From Paenibacillus sp. Root52 (GTDB taxonomy: Bacteria; Bacillota; Bacilli; Paenibacillales; Paenibacillaceae): DNA of 55,305 nt. Below are positions 25,385 through 34,397 of this stretch, piece after piece. Location: assembly GCF_001426865.1 (NCBI RefSeq), contig NZ_LMFO01000014.1, positions 1 through 55,305 of the forward strand. The letters are read 5' to 3'. The position numbers and the translations under genes were made by a program. The notes under the pieces are model-generated. The model was not told the origin of the DNA. It saw only the letters and a list, made by a program, of their open reading frames with translations, and did no database searches. Within the stretch, counting starts at the first letter, position 1; the number at the start of each line of letters is the position of its first letter.

Positions 25385-25810
25385 TTACGCTTTGGACAAA
25401 ATACTCAGTTTCTGGAAAGCGCTCATAATCTGATTCGCACCGTAACCCATTGCTTCGTATAAAGGCATGGCTACTTTGTTGTGCTCATCTCCCGCAACCC
25501 ATATTTGGCTGACTTTACGCTGCTGGAAACGTTGTTCCATAGCTTCGACAAGTTTTTTGCCGACTCCGCGGCGACGATAGTCCGGATGAACCGCAATACG
25601 GTAGATGCATCCCTGGTTTTGATCAATCGTACCGATCAAGGCTCCAACGAGGTCTCCCTCTTCTTCTGCAACCATGATCAAATCAGAATCCCATGACAAT
25701 TGACGGGCAAACGGGCCCATCGTGTTCTCATAACACTCTTCCGATAGCGCAACCTGGAGAAGCTCCGTCATTTGGCTTGCATCACTCAACTGAAAGGAAC
25801 GAACGTGCAT
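25385..25810 (-). CDS. GNAT family N-acetyltransferase
   Basis: 141 residues. The acetyl-CoA binding motif A is clear (IYRIAVHPDYRRRGVGKKLVEAME), with motif B near the end (HNKVAMPLYEAMGY). The protein starts MHVRSFQLSDASQM, a standard GNAT opening. AAGGGAG lies 9 nt before the ATG. It is similar in size and pattern to RimI/YitI-like proteins; the substrate (amine or peptide N-terminus) cannot be told. It is divergent from sodA across a 531-nt region carrying two cre-like sites. Confidence 0.85.
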   Translation of the reverse strand: MHVRSFQLSDASQMTELLQVALSEECYENTMGPFARQLSWDSDLIMVAEEEGDLVGALIGTIDQNQGCIYRIAVHPDYRRRGVGKKLVEAMEQRFQQRKVSQIWVAGDEHNKVAMPLYEAMGYGANQIMSAFQKLSILSKA

Positions 25811-25969
25811 GTCTTAAATCTCCCTTTTCGTTAGCTTGATGAGGTTTTTACATAGAAAGGTTACCCTTTTTACCAAAAACCCAAAGTTCGTATAATGACA
25901 AAAAACGAGAAAATACCTCTTCTCCGTCAATTAAACCATACTTTACGCCATAAAACACGCATTTTCTTT

Positions 25970-25997
25970 TGAAAGCGCTTAATTGTAACCGTTTTCA
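25970..25997. promoter_or_regulatory. Tandem CcpA cre-like sites
   Basis: TGTAACCGTTTTCA (25984-25997) matches the cre consensus TGWAANCGNTNWCA at every position. Immediately before it TGAAAGCGCTTAAT (25970-25983) matches at 12 of 14. They lie 160 nt upstream of the GNAT start and about 345 nt upstream of sodA. Which gene they control is not clear. Confidence 0.5.
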
Positions 25998-26341
25998 ACA
26001 AAATATGAACGATTCCCTTTTAATTTTAAGGAAATTTCACATAAATATATTCAAAAAGGGTAAAATATGTTTGTTATCTCTGACCCATTAATAGATCAAC
26101 GCCCCGGGGGACTTAATAAACAAAAATGTTGCTTAATTAGCCCGAATGCGGTTTAATATTAGTGGCAAGGGTATTAATACATATGTACCTGAGCAATTTG
26201 CATTTTATTCGGACGAGCCACTTCTGCAAGATATGGATAGGTACGTTTCTTAATCTATGTCATGTCCTGGGAGGATTCGAATCGAACGGATGCAAAATGC
26301 TGAATTACCAAAAATCATAAAATATCAGGAGGTTTTTCACT
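25998..26341. other. Long untranslated region upstream of sodA
   Basis: No supported gene. The region is AT-rich with a short 46-codon frame from 26182 that lacks a ribosome binding site. No convincing PerR or Fur box was seen. The sodA ribosome binding site (CAGGAGG) ends 8-9 nt before the ATG. Confidence 0.4.
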
Positions 26342-26953
26342 ATGGCTTTTCAACTACCGGCACTTCCTTACGCTAACGACGCACTGGAACCACATATCGA
26401 TGCACAAACGATGGAAATCCACCACGATCGCCATCACAATACTTACGTAACTAACTTGAACGCAGCTCTGGAAAGCGCTCCTGAACTGCAAGAAAAAAGC
26501 TTGGAAGATCTGATTGCTAACCTGGATAGCGTACCTGAAAGCATCCGCACAGCGGTTCGCAACAATGGTGGCGGACATGCTAACCATAGCTTGTTCTGGG
26601 AAATCATCGGACCTAACGGCGGCGGCGCTCCAACTGGCGACATCGCAGCTGCAATTGACAGCGAACTGGGTGGCTTTGACAAATTCAAAGAAGATTTTGC
26701 TAAAGCAGCTACAACTCGTTTCGGTTCCGGTTGGGCTTGGCTCGTTGTAGGCAAAGATGGCAAATTGTCCATCACTAGCACGCCTAACCAAGACAGCCCA
26801 CTCTTCGAAGGTCTGACTCCAGTATTGGGTCTGGACGTATGGGAGCACGCTTACTACCTGAAATACCAAAACAAACGCCCTGACTACATTGGCGCTTTCT
26901 GGAATGTAATCAACTGGGATGAAGTAAACAAACGTTACGCTGCTGCGAAATAA
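26342..26953 (+). CDS. sodA: Superoxide dismutase [Mn] SodA
   Basis: Dismutates superoxide to hydrogen peroxide and oxygen; cytosolic dimer. 203 residues, the normal length. Metal ligands: His in [11 protein letters not shown], His in [11 protein letters not shown], Asp and His in [25 protein letters not shown] and FGSGWAWLV are Mn/Fe SOD signatures. The GC-richer, smoother codon use (GCT, CTG, AAC) compared with neighbours suggests high expression. CAGGAGG ribosome binding site and a strong terminator follow. It is the canonical partner of the two-domain SOD at 13402. Confidence 0.97.
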   Translation: MAFQLPALPYANDALEPHIDAQTMEIHHDRHHNTYVTNLNAALESAPELQEKSLEDLIANLDSVPESIRTAVRNNGGGHANHSLFWEIIGPNGGGAPTGDIAAAIDSELGGFDKFKEDFAKAATTRFGSGWAWLVVGKDGKLSITSTPNQDSPLFEGLTPVLGLDVWEHAYYLKYQNKRPDYIGAFWNVINWDEVNKRYAAAK

Positions 26954-27020
26954 GTTTGTTTCACTTAAATACGTCTCATCTAAACAGATGCTTCATCTAA
27001 ATAGATGTTTCATCCGATAA

Positions 27021-27068
27021 AAGAAGAGCCCGACTTGGTCTGATGACCGAGTCAGGCTCTTTTTTTTG
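27021..27068 (+). terminator. Intrinsic terminator after sodA
   Basis: AAGAGCCCGACTTGGTC and GACCGAGTCAGGCTCTT form a 17-nt arm stem (one mismatch) with a TGAT loop, followed by eight T. Confidence 0.9.
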
Positions 27069-27122
27069 TTAGGACTTTGGCCAGTTGAGTGCGTGAAACG
27101 CAAGAAAATGAGAGGAAAGGAA

Positions 27123-27151
27123 ACAAAAAACCACCCGTTGGATGGGTGGTC
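27123..27151 (-). terminator. Minus-strand intrinsic terminator far downstream of mutY
   Basis: On the minus strand ACCACCC and GGGTGGT pair around ATCCAAC, followed by six T and GTTT. It lies about 830 nt beyond the mutY stop, implying either a very long 3' UTR or an unannotated transcript from the intervening region. Confidence 0.65.
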
Positions 27152-27976
27152 GTGACTTAGGAGAAGCACAGGTATGTTGCTCATCTCTGGTGGTAGCGAG
27201 ATTATCGAACCGGATGATGATGCTCGTCAACATGCCGAAGATTAACAACTTCGCTGGCTTAAGTTCTATATAATAGCTTTCATGTGATTAACTAAGGTGC
27301 GAAAACCACTCATTAATCCTCTACGAAAGCTTCCCGATAGCTCTGTCCCCTGCGTCATGACACAAACTGCGCGTGGGTCACAGATTATTCTCTAGTGTTC
27401 TATCTAACAGCGTTCAATCTAACGAACTGAGGACACGCTCTCTCTCTATATTTCATACCACAGATAATCTAAGGAACCCTAGGCACGCTATTATCCCAAA
27501 TATGGACTTGGCTTCGCCCTTTTTAACCGTTTCAGCTTAAATAGCGTCATTCAGATTCGTTAAAACTTATATTTTAGGTTTATCGCCATAATAAGCTCTT
27601 TCGGATTCGTTAGCCACTATTGGTAGTACTTCTGGTAGTACTCCTGGTAGTTCTTTTGTTCATACTTTTGAGATTACTCTCGGAAGTTCTTTCCGTAGTT
27701 CATTCGGTAGTACTATTCGTTAACACTCCTGCTCGACTACACTCTTACACATTCCAAACGGACAGTTAACCTTGAATATGGAATACGCCATTGTTACTCT
27801 TCCGGTACAATACCTGTACATACCGGTACATACCTGACCGCCTCTTCCAGCATCCATGTATGAAAAATCCCCTCTCCCGGGCACATGAATGTTTCCGTCC
27901 GCTTGGATGTGCTCTGCGCTTTTCCTATTACGTCAAAAAGTAAGGTGTAGCCCCATTTACTCTTCATTACTCTTCA
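27152..27976. other. Gene-free 0.8-kb stretch with degenerate short repeats
   Basis: No open frame of 60 codons or more and no ribosome-binding-site/start pair that I trust on either strand. At 27620-27715 a unit near GGTAGTACTnCT recurs (TTGGTAGTACT, TCTGGTAGTACT, CCTGGTAGTTCT, TCGGTAGTACT). Around 27540-27720 ATTCGTTA recurs (CAGATTCGTTAAAA, CGGATTCGTTAGCC, CTATTCGTTAACA). At 27800-27835 CCGGTACA/CCTGTACATA alternate. It ends with a minus-strand terminator. It could be decayed sequence, a non-coding RNA, or a long mutY 3' UTR. Confidence 0.4.
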
Positions 27977-27980
27977 TTAC
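27961..27980. repeat. Tandem 10-bp repeat over the mutY stop codon
   Basis: TCTTCATTAC occurs twice in direct succession; the second copy holds the mutY TAA stop (27977-27979), and a partial third (TCGTTAC) follows in the coding region. Slippage here would alter the MutY C-terminus only slightly. Confidence 0.6.
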
Positions 27981-29308
27981 TCGTTACTATCATCATACAC
28001 GCCAGCAAAATAACTGCTAAGCAGCTTCAAGAAGATATTGGGGAATGCCATCTTGTCCATATCTTCAGGCCCGATCCAGCGATACGTGAGCTGATCGCCT
28101 TTACCAATATGGATCTGAGGGGCATCTCCTACCTCTACATCATCTGTCAACTTCCGCTCCGCTTGATCTGATGTTGAGAATGTGGATGCGAATGTGGCTG
28201 CTGATTGTCCATCAGGATCTGTAGCAACGGTATCCTTGGTTGCCGCCTGTGCATCGTAGGCGGCTCTCGCTTCCGCCGCAATCAGCGGAAGCTCACTGCT
28301 CTGGCTCTGCTCGGTGCACTTGTACACCTGCAGTTGCCAAACGATATGGCTGAACACATGCTCCGCATGAGTAGCCAGCCCTTCTGGGCGGGCAGCGAAG
28401 CCCTCCGCCCACAGACTGCCGGCGAGCAGCGCCATCGCCGGCTCATCCGCCAGCGGCGCCGCCTTCTTGCCAGCTTTGGCAGGCGGCTCCGCTAGTACAT
28501 GCGGCAGCTCCCACATTCGGGCCAATAGGCCGCTCTCGGGGCGCTGGCGCACAAGCACACGGCCGCGATGTGCGCCGCGGCCTTCCACAATGGCAACCAG
28601 CCGCTGCTCAGGGCGCGGCGGCTTCGCCTTGGTTTTGACCGGCAGCGTAAGCTCCCTGCCGGCAATGCGGCCTGAACATTGCTCCATCACTGGGCAAGTT
28701 AGGCAGTGTGGCGCTTTGGGTGTACACACCAGCGCGCCAAGCTCCATGAGCGCCTGGTTGAAATCGCGCGCTCGCCCTTCTGGAATGAGCTCTCCTGCGA
28801 GCTCTTCCATAAGAACACGGGTGCTGCCCTTCATAATATCCTCATCAATGAGGAAGTATCGGGACAGTACCCGCATAACATTGCCATCCACCGCAGGCTG
28901 CGGTTGGTTGAAGGCAATGCTAAGAATGGCCCCTGCCGTGTAGGGGCCAACCCCTTTTAACGCAAACACAGCCTGTTTATCTTGAGGAATCTCTCCCCCG
29001 TGCAGCTCCATAACTTGCCTAGCCGCCGCCTGTAGGTTACGTGCACGGGAATAATAGCCCAGGCCCTCCCAGTTCTTAAGGACATCTTCTTCGGGTGCTT
29101 CAGCCAAGGCTTGTACCGTCGGGAAATTGCCAATAAACCGGTTGAAATACGGAATCACGGTATCCACCCGTGTCTGCTGAAGCATAATTTCGGATACCCA
29201 CGTAAAATAAGGATTGTTATGGCGACGCCAAGGTAAATCCCGTCTATTGATCATATACCAGTCCAGCAGATTTACACTGAAATGTTGCTTTTGTTCAATT
29301 AAACCCAT
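27977..29308 (-). CDS. mutY: A/G-specific adenine DNA glycosylase MutY
   Basis: Removes adenine paired with 8-oxoguanine. 443 residues from the ATG at 29308, chosen because AGGAGAGG is 8 nt upstream; the longer frame adds 29 unlikely residues. The HhH-GPD glycosylase core has catalytic Glu in SEIMLQQTRV, Asp in VDGNVMRVLSRY, and the [4Fe-4S] loop CTPKAPHCLTCPVMEQC (CX6CX2CX5C). The C-terminal NUDIX-like 8-oxoG domain (from about residue 235) is interrupted near residues 340-400 by an Ala/Thr/Asp-rich low-complexity insert. It follows acpS by 49 nt and is probably co-transcribed with it. Confidence 0.95.
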   Translation of the reverse strand: MGLIEQKQHFSVNLLDWYMINRRDLPWRRHNNPYFTWVSEIMLQQTRVDTVIPYFNRFIGNFPTVQALAEAPEEDVLKNWEGLGYYSRARNLQAAARQVMELHGGEIPQDKQAVFALKGVGPYTAGAILSIAFNQPQPAVDGNVMRVLSRYFLIDEDIMKGSTRVLMEELAGELIPEGRARDFNQALMELGALVCTPKAPHCLTCPVMEQCSGRIAGRELTLPVKTKAKPPRPEQRLVAIVEGRGAHRGRVLVRQRPESGLLARMWELPHVLAEPPAKAGKKAAPLADEPAMALLAGSLWAEGFAARPEGLATHAEHVFSHIVWQLQVYKCTEQSQSSELPLIAAEARAAYDAQAATKDTVATDPDGQSAATFASTFSTSDQAERKLTDDVEVGDAPQIHIGKGDQLTYRWIGPEDMDKMAFPNIFLKLLSSYFAGVYDDSNE

Positions 29309-29357
29309 GTTCCCGTCCTCTCCTGATTCCCTTACTACTCTTTTCACACTACTTCTC

Positions 29358-29753
29358 TTAATCCATACGCTCAACCACGGCAAATGCCGCCGCAAGCTCT
29401 GTCTGATGCGTGATGCTCAGATGAATCATATATCGATCCTCGGCGGGCAGACCAAGACGCTCCCAAGCCTTAGCAGATAAAGTTGCTACCGGCTTTCCTT
29501 TGCTATCAGGTAGCACTTCAATATCGGTAAAGCTCATCGTACCGCCAATACCACAACCGAATGCTTTGGATATTGCCTCTTTGGCAGCGAATCGTCCTGA
29601 TACAAATTCAATCAACCGTTTTCCCCGCCGGTTTGCAATTTCCCGTTCCGCTGGGGTCAGAATTCTATCCATGAATGACTCGGCATGTCGCCCAGACATT
29701 AGCTTATGCATACGTGCAATTTCCAGCACATCATTTCCGATTCCAACGATCAT
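29358..29753 (-). CDS. acpS: Holo-[acyl-carrier-protein] synthase AcpS
   Basis: Transfers 4'-phosphopantetheine from CoA to ACP, needed for fatty acid synthesis. 131 residues, near the usual 120-130. Mg-binding Asp in GIGNDVLEIARM and Glu in RFAAKEAISKAFGCGI are present; the C-terminal SITHQTELAAAFAVVE is typical. A GGGTGA ribosome binding site precedes the ATG. It is the first gene of an acpS-mutY pair. In Bacillus, acpS is usually next to other genes, so this pairing may be lineage-specific. Confidence 0.95.
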   Translation of the reverse strand: MIVGIGNDVLEIARMHKLMSGRHAESFMDRILTPAEREIANRRGKRLIEFVSGRFAAKEAISKAFGCGIGGTMSFTDIEVLPDSKGKPVATLSAKAWERLGLPAEDRYMIHLSITHQTELAAAFAVVERMD

Positions 29754-30080
29754 TAAGATTCACCCGCTTAATCATTTATACAATAAAAGGTTGCCCAAAT
29801 ATTCACTTCGCTTCGCTACTGCAATCGAATTCCATGAACAGATGCCCTAATCTCTCTCCATCCGGAGTTTACGTCTATAAGGTACATCCGAACACGTATT
29901 CTATTGTAGCAGGAGGAGAACCTAGATGCGAGTATATCCGTTAATAATCCGTATGTTAAAATAATTACCAACGAGCATTTGGAGAACAAATGCGTTCGCG
30001 TTCCATTCGGTTCCACATCGCTAGGCGAATGAATGGTTCAGTGTAGAATAGCCACTAAATATACGTAGGAGGAATGCTAC
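29754..30080. other. Intergenic region between acpS and the hydrolase
   Basis: No supported gene. A small hairpin GCATTTG-GAGAA-CAAATGC lies at 29975-29993. The divergent promoters of acpS and the hydrolase must lie here, but no sharp -35/-10 pair was seen. Confidence 0.35.
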
Positions 30081-30902
30081 ATGTCTACAGCGTTTGAACT
30101 ACCCACGGGCGATAATTCCGTTATTCGTGGGAATACGTTTCTTGCCCGTCAATCGGCTCAAGGTGTCATCATCGTCGTCCATGGATATAAAGGCTTCAAA
30201 GACTGGGGCATGTTCCCTTATGCTGCGTCCCAATTAAGTGAAAACTATCATGTCCTAACCTTTAATTTCTCTCATAATGGTGTAGGGGAAGATTTGCAGC
30301 AATTTACCGAGCTTGAGAAGTTCGCCGTAAACACCTACAGCCAGGAACTCAGCGATCTTGCCCTCATGCTTGAATATGTCTCTACACAGCCTGAACTTGG
30401 CAATCTGCCTATATATCTGGTTGGACACAGCCGCGGTGCTGGTGTAAGTCTTGTCTACGCGCTGGATCACCCTGAACAGATCGCAGGTGTATGCTCATGG
30501 AACGGCGTTACCAACCTAGACTTATTCACTGCTGAGCAAAAAGAAGAAATGCGTACTCACGGCCGTAGCTACGTTACGAACGGAAGAACCGGACAACAGA
30601 TGCCTCTGGACGTTTTGATTCTGGATGACCTCGACCAACATAAGGCACGATATGCCATCATTGAACGTCTGACGCAATCCACGCTCCCCGTCGCCCTCAT
30701 TCAAGGATCAGAGGACAGCGCACGCCTTCGTGATGGCTCATCCACATTGGTACAAGCCCGTCCGGATATTCCGTGGCAGCAGATTCCTGGAGGAAACCAT
30801 ACCTTCAACACCGTACATCCATTCCAAGAAACAACACCGCAGCTTGAACAAGCAATATCCGAAACTCTTCGGCAGATTGGTGAATGGAATCATTCGAAGT
30901 AA
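30081..30902 (+). CDS. Alpha/beta hydrolase (dienelactone hydrolase-like)
   Basis: 273 residues, no signal peptide. HG oxyanion motif in IIVVHGYKGFKDWG (about 35), nucleophile elbow GHSRGAG (Ser near 116), acid near LIQGSEDSARL, and catalytic His in PGGNHTFNTVHPF. The elbow GHSRGA and the late GGNHTF are typical of cytosolic serine esterases/acyl hydrolases in Bacillota. GTAGGAGGAATGCTAC precedes the ATG. It is monocistronic with a bidirectional terminator facing nadE. Substrate unknown. Confidence 0.85.
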   Translation: MSTAFELPTGDNSVIRGNTFLARQSAQGVIIVVHGYKGFKDWGMFPYAASQLSENYHVLTFNFSHNGVGEDLQQFTELEKFAVNTYSQELSDLALMLEYVSTQPELGNLPIYLVGHSRGAGVSLVYALDHPEQIAGVCSWNGVTNLDLFTAEQKEEMRTHGRSYVTNGRTGQQMPLDVLILDDLDQHKARYAIIERLTQSTLPVALIQGSEDSARLRDGSSTLVQARPDIPWQQIPGGNHTFNTVHPFQETTPQLEQAISETLRQIGEWNHSK

Positions 30903-30949
30903 CCTAATTTCATGATAGTTGTATCTGTATAAACGAGGAAACACCACAA

Positions 30950-30994
30950 AAAGACTCTGTAACCACGTATATGGTGGAAACAGAGTCTTCTTTG
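30950..30994. terminator. Bidirectional terminator between hydrolase and nadE
   Basis: AAAGACTCTGT and ACAGAGTCTT with an inner CCAC / GTGG stem; A-rich before, TTTG after. Confidence 0.7.
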
Positions 30995-31101
30995 ATTTGG
31001 CTTTGATTTGGCTTAGGTTAACAAGCTTAACGATTAACATCATTAAGTACTACATCTTATAGCGTAACTGAAACTTTAATCATGATGAACGCAAACTTCT
31101 A

Positions 31102-31911
31102 TTAGATGCCAGGGATGGCATTACGTTTGTGATGCGTGCGTGTATAGAACGCCTCAAGCTTCTCCTGTGCAGCAGGATCAATCTGCTTGCCTTCCAGGTA
31201 ATCACTGTTTGCTTCGTAAGAGATGCCCAGCTCCGTCTCATCAGTCTGGCCTTCCCATAGTCCTGCGGATGGTGCCTTGTCCAGAATCTCTTGTGGAACA
31301 CCCAGATGCGCAGCGAGTTGACGTACTTGGCGTTTGTTCAAGGTGCTAAGTGGTGTAATATCCACCGCTCCATCGCCCCATTTGGTATAGAATCCTGTGA
31401 TAGCTTCCGAAGCATGGTCTGTACCCACTACAAGTAAGCTCTCTTCAAAAGCAAGCGCATATTGCATGACCATACGTGTTCTTGCTTTTACGTTGCCTTT
31501 GCCTTGATGCGTCATATGACGTGGGCTACCCATGGATTTGAAGCCTTGCTCTACCTCAAGTGCGATCTCGTTAACCGCATCCTCGATATTGGTTTCCACC
31601 ACATGTTTCAGGTCAAACGCTTTGGCTACCGCGTAGCTGTGATCGATATCCTGTTGTTCACCATAAGGCTGGAATACGCCGAGCGTTTTGTACTCCTTAT
31701 TATTCTCCGCTGTCAGCTCGTCCGTTGCTTTTTTGCAAAGCGCTGCCGCTACAGCACTATCGATACCGCCACTAATTGCAATTAACAATCCTTTGGTGCC
31801 GGAATTTTTCACATACGTTTTCAGGAAATCCACACGCGTGCGTACTTCCTCTTCCAGATTAATACTTGGTTTAACCTTCAATTCAGCGATGATCTGTTGT
31901 TGCAAACTCAT
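31102..31911 (-). CDS. nadE: Ammonia-dependent NAD+ synthetase NadE
   Basis: Converts nicotinate adenine dinucleotide to NAD+ with ATP and ammonia; cytosolic dimer. 269 residues, close to the 272 of B. subtilis NadE, and without a glutaminase domain. The N-type ATP pyrophosphatase P-loop is SGGIDSAVAAALCKKA (about 46). Further family blocks: NVKARTRMVMQYALA, GTDHASEAITGFYTKWGDGA, and SAGLWEGQTDETELGISYE. GGGGTG lies 9 nt before the ATG. It follows the bacilliredoxin gene on the same strand after a terminator, so it is probably a separate unit. Confidence 0.97.
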   Translation of the reverse strand: MSLQQQIIAELKVKPSINLEEEVRTRVDFLKTYVKNSGTKGLLIAISGGIDSAVAAALCKKATDELTAENNKEYKTLGVFQPYGEQQDIDHSYAVAKAFDLKHVVETNIEDAVNEIALEVEQGFKSMGSPRHMTHQGKGNVKARTRMVMQYALAFEESLLVVGTDHASEAITGFYTKWGDGAVDITPLSTLNKRQVRQLAAHLGVPQEILDKAPSAGLWEGQTDETELGISYEANSDYLEGKQIDPAAQEKLEAFYTRTHHKRNAIPGI

Positions 31912-31997
31912 CGTTCATCACACCCCGTTTCTAAAGAATGAAATTTGATGTTCCAGTTGAAAGGTTCGAATGGTTCAATAACCTTATCTACTCAAAA

Positions 31998-32041
31998 TGA
32001 AACGCCCCGGCATCGGTCATCCGAAGGGCGGGGCGCTTTAT
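31998..32041 (-). terminator. Terminator after the bacilliredoxin gene
   Basis: GCGCCCCGCCCTTCGG and CCGATGCCGGGGCGT pair with a small internal mismatch; on the minus strand TTTCATTTTG follows. It is GC-rich and probably strong. Confidence 0.7.
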
Positions 32042-32048
32042 GAGCTGA

Positions 32049-32483
32049 TTAACGGCAGTAACGATCAAACACGCTGGTAAGCTCAGCAGCAATTTCCTCC
32101 GCGGAACGATCTTCCACTTGGTGACGCTCGATGAAGTGAACGAGTTCTCCGTCTTTCATCAGTGCGATGGATGGGGAGGACGGTGGATATGGTGCAAAAA
32201 ACTCACGAGCTTTAGCTGTAGCTTCTTTATCTTGTCCAGCAAATACGGTATACAAGTGATCTGGTGTAAGATCATTTTGCAATGCTTGAGCAACTCCTGG
32301 ACGGCACTGACCTGCAGCACATCCACATACCGAGTTGATTACGACCAGTGCTGTACCTTTAGCATCTGGCAGACTTGCTTCGACTTCCTCAGGTGTACGC
32401 AGTTCTTGAATACCCAGGCGAGTCAGTTCATCCCGCATCGGTTGAACCATATCTTTCATGTATTGATCAAATGACATAGACAT
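32049..32483 (-). CDS. BrxA/BrxB family bacilliredoxin (YphP/YqiW)
   Basis: Thioredoxin-fold protein that removes bacillithiol from S-bacillithiolated proteins under oxidative stress. 144 residues. The active site is CGC in NSVCGCAAGQCRPG, the diagnostic bacilliredoxin motif, with a third conserved Cys. FAPYPPSSPSIAL and ELVHFIERHQVEDRSAEEIA are family blocks. The ATG at 32483 (MSMSFDQY) has AAGGAG 8 nt upstream; the longer frame starts at a GTG inside that region. Whether BrxA or BrxB cannot be told by eye. It implies a bacillithiol-using host. Confidence 0.95.
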   Translation of the reverse strand: MSMSFDQYMKDMVQPMRDELTRLGIQELRTPEEVEASLPDAKGTALVVINSVCGCAAGQCRPGVAQALQNDLTPDHLYTVFAGQDKEATAKAREFFAPYPPSSPSIALMKDGELVHFIERHQVEDRSAEEIAAELTSVFDRYCR

Positions 32484-32702
32484 TCGTTTCACTCCTTAAA
32501 AATGATTATTCTATTATTGTCGAGAGAATTAAAGACCATAGAATCACATTCACATGTTCTCCGTCAATACAAAAACGGTTTCCATGATGTGCTATTCCTA
32601 TTATACATCGCTATGCAATGAAAGCAAGGTTCAGACACGACCTGCGGGAAGGCTTGCTCCATCTGTAGTATGTATCTTCTCTTGGCAAAATATGCTGCAA
32701 TC

Positions 32703-34397
32703 TTATCGCTCAAATGCAACTTTAAAGGTCGTTCCTTTGCCTTCTTCCGATTCAACAGTAATCGTTCCATTATGCCGCTCCACAATACTCAGACACATCG
32801 ATAACCCTAGCCCCGTGCCTTTGGCTTTTGTCGTGTAGAACGGTTCAAATAGCTTTTCCTGAGCTACTTGTGGTATGCCTAAGCCTGTATCCCGTACACA
32901 GAGCTCTACTTTATCATCCACAACACGTGTTTCTAGGGTTAATACCCCCTTCTCACACATCGCTTCCATCCCATTGCGAGCCAGATTAAGTACAACCTGC
33001 TTAATTTCTTTGGAATTCAAATGTAACTTCGGTACATTATGCGCTAACATAAGCTCGATGCTCTGACCTCTCAGGTTCGCATCTGCCCACAATAATGGAC
33101 TGAGTTCATGGATGATATCATGTAGCTGATACTCCTCTTTCTCGGCAATGCGATCTTGAGCAAGCGACAGAAAGTCATTAATAATGCTATTCGCCCGATC
33201 CAGTTCCTCCAGCACAATGCGGTAATAGTGATCCAGCGTATCAGGACTCTTCTCCTGCATTAATTGAAGGAAACCACGTACAACCGCCATCGGATTTCGA
33301 ACTTCGTGCGTAATGCTCGCCGCCATCTGTCCTACTAAACTCAAACGATCTACATTGTCCAGCTCACTTCGCAGCATCTCTAGTTCAGTAATATCCTGAA
33401 TAATCAGCATCGCTCCCGTAACCTCTCTAGACTGGTCGGTCGAGAATGCGTAGATGGGTACCGTTCTTGATTGAAATACATGGGAACCGTAACGTACTGT
33501 TAATCCATCGACTTCACCGTGAACAAGTGCCTTGTGAATGCTTCTCTCCATTTTGTCAGCCTGAGCTTGTTCTACAAATTGACTGGCTGGATGGCCAATT
33601 AGATCTGGCGTTGTTGTACACGGGAGCTGTTCCTTCGCGGTCTGTTCCATCGTATCGTTGACGAATTTCACATTTCCTTGTTTATCTACAGTAGCAATGG
33701 ATAAGGGCACGGCGTTGAGAATCTGATGAAGTTGTTCCGTTTCCGATATGTACTGATGATGGACTTCCGATAAGTGATGTTCGAGACCACGGTAATGCTT
33801 CATATGTTCAATCCAAAGGACGCTGCAGGCTGCTACCATAATGGCGCCTAGCGAATAACCTAGTGTAATCAATATACTTGGAAAAAGGGTTAACGAAGGA
33901 CCGCTGTCCATCAGCAGAATGCACAGTAAACTGGCTACAATTAGCCCTGTTGCAGTTATGGAGATGACCATCGTCATTTTGCGAGTACGTGTATAATGCT
34001 TGAATCGTCCTGCTGACAACCATACAATAGGATAGAGAAGAATACCTGTTTGAACTAGAAATTCGTACAGATTATAGGAATGCGCAAAGAGGCAGTAGTA
34101 TAATAAATGAAGAATGGATAACGTCAAGCCAATTGCGGGTTTGCAGTATAATATGGCAAGTGTAAGAGGTACAATACTTAAGGAGATTGGAATATTTCCA
34201 ATATTGGCATGTAGAGCAAAGAGCAAACAGAGCAGCATGCTTAAAGCGCTGGTAATTGCAAGACCGATCTGCATCATTCCGGTACGTTCGAGCTTGGTCA
34301 TCGTTTGCTTGATGAGCCCAAGATGAAATAAGGGAATTAGGAATACTGCTGCACCTGCCAGCAGCATTTGTAAAAGAATGTCTTTCAAAGCAACCAC
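32703..34397 (-). CDS. Membrane sensor histidine kinase, KinB-like, with PAS domain
   Basis: About 564 residues. About seven TM helices in the first 220 residues (5TM-5TMR-type sensor), a PAS domain at about 225-340 (LHQILNAVPLSIATVDKQGNVKFVN), then an NtrB/KinB-type HisKA (SITHEVRNPMAVVRGFLQLM) and HATPase_c (LNLARNGMEAM, DTGLGIPQVAQEKLFEPFYTT, GTGLGLSMCLSIVERHNG). This design is that of orphan sporulation kinases feeding Spo0F. No response regulator adjoins it. The GTG at 34397 is preferred because GAGGAGGGAG is 8 nt upstream; the ATG at 34433 is the alternative. Sporulation role is inferred. Confidence 0.85.
   Translation of the reverse strand: MVALKDILLQMLLAGAAVFLIPLFHLGLIKQTMTKLERTGMMQIGLAITSALSMLLCLLFALHANIGNIPISLSIVPLTLAILYCKPAIGLTLSILHLLYYCLFAHSYNLYEFLVQTGILLYPIVWLSAGRFKHYTRTRKMTMVISITATGLIVASLLCILLMDSGPSLTLFPSILITLGYSLGAIMVAACSVLWIEHMKHYRGLEHHLSEVHHQYISETEQLHQILNAVPLSIATVDKQGNVKFVNDTMEQTAKEQLPCTTTPDLIGHPASQFVEQAQADKMERSIHKALVHGEVDGLTVRYGSHVFQSRTVPIYAFSTDQSREVTGAMLIIQDITELEMLRSELDNVDRLSLVGQMAASITHEVRNPMAVVRGFLQLMQEKSPDTLDHYYRIVLEELDRANSIINDFLSLAQDRIAEKEEYQLHDIIHELSPLLWADANLRGQSIELMLAHNVPKLHLNSKEIKQVVLNLARNGMEAMCEKGVLTLETRVVDDKVELCVRDTGLGIPQVAQEKLFEPFYTTKAKGTGLGLSMCLSIVERHNGTITVESEEGKGTTFKVAFER

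Noticed and set aside
26182..26322. A 46-codon frame in the sodA leader
   Set aside because: No ribosome binding site (preceded by GTATTAATACAT) and no protein-like pattern.
26993..27184. A 63-codon minus-strand frame downstream of sodA
   Set aside because: It is formed by the sodA terminator and the minus-strand terminator arms.
29816..30016. A 66-codon minus-strand frame between acpS and the hydrolase
   Set aside because: No ribosome binding site; overlaps the presumed promoter region.
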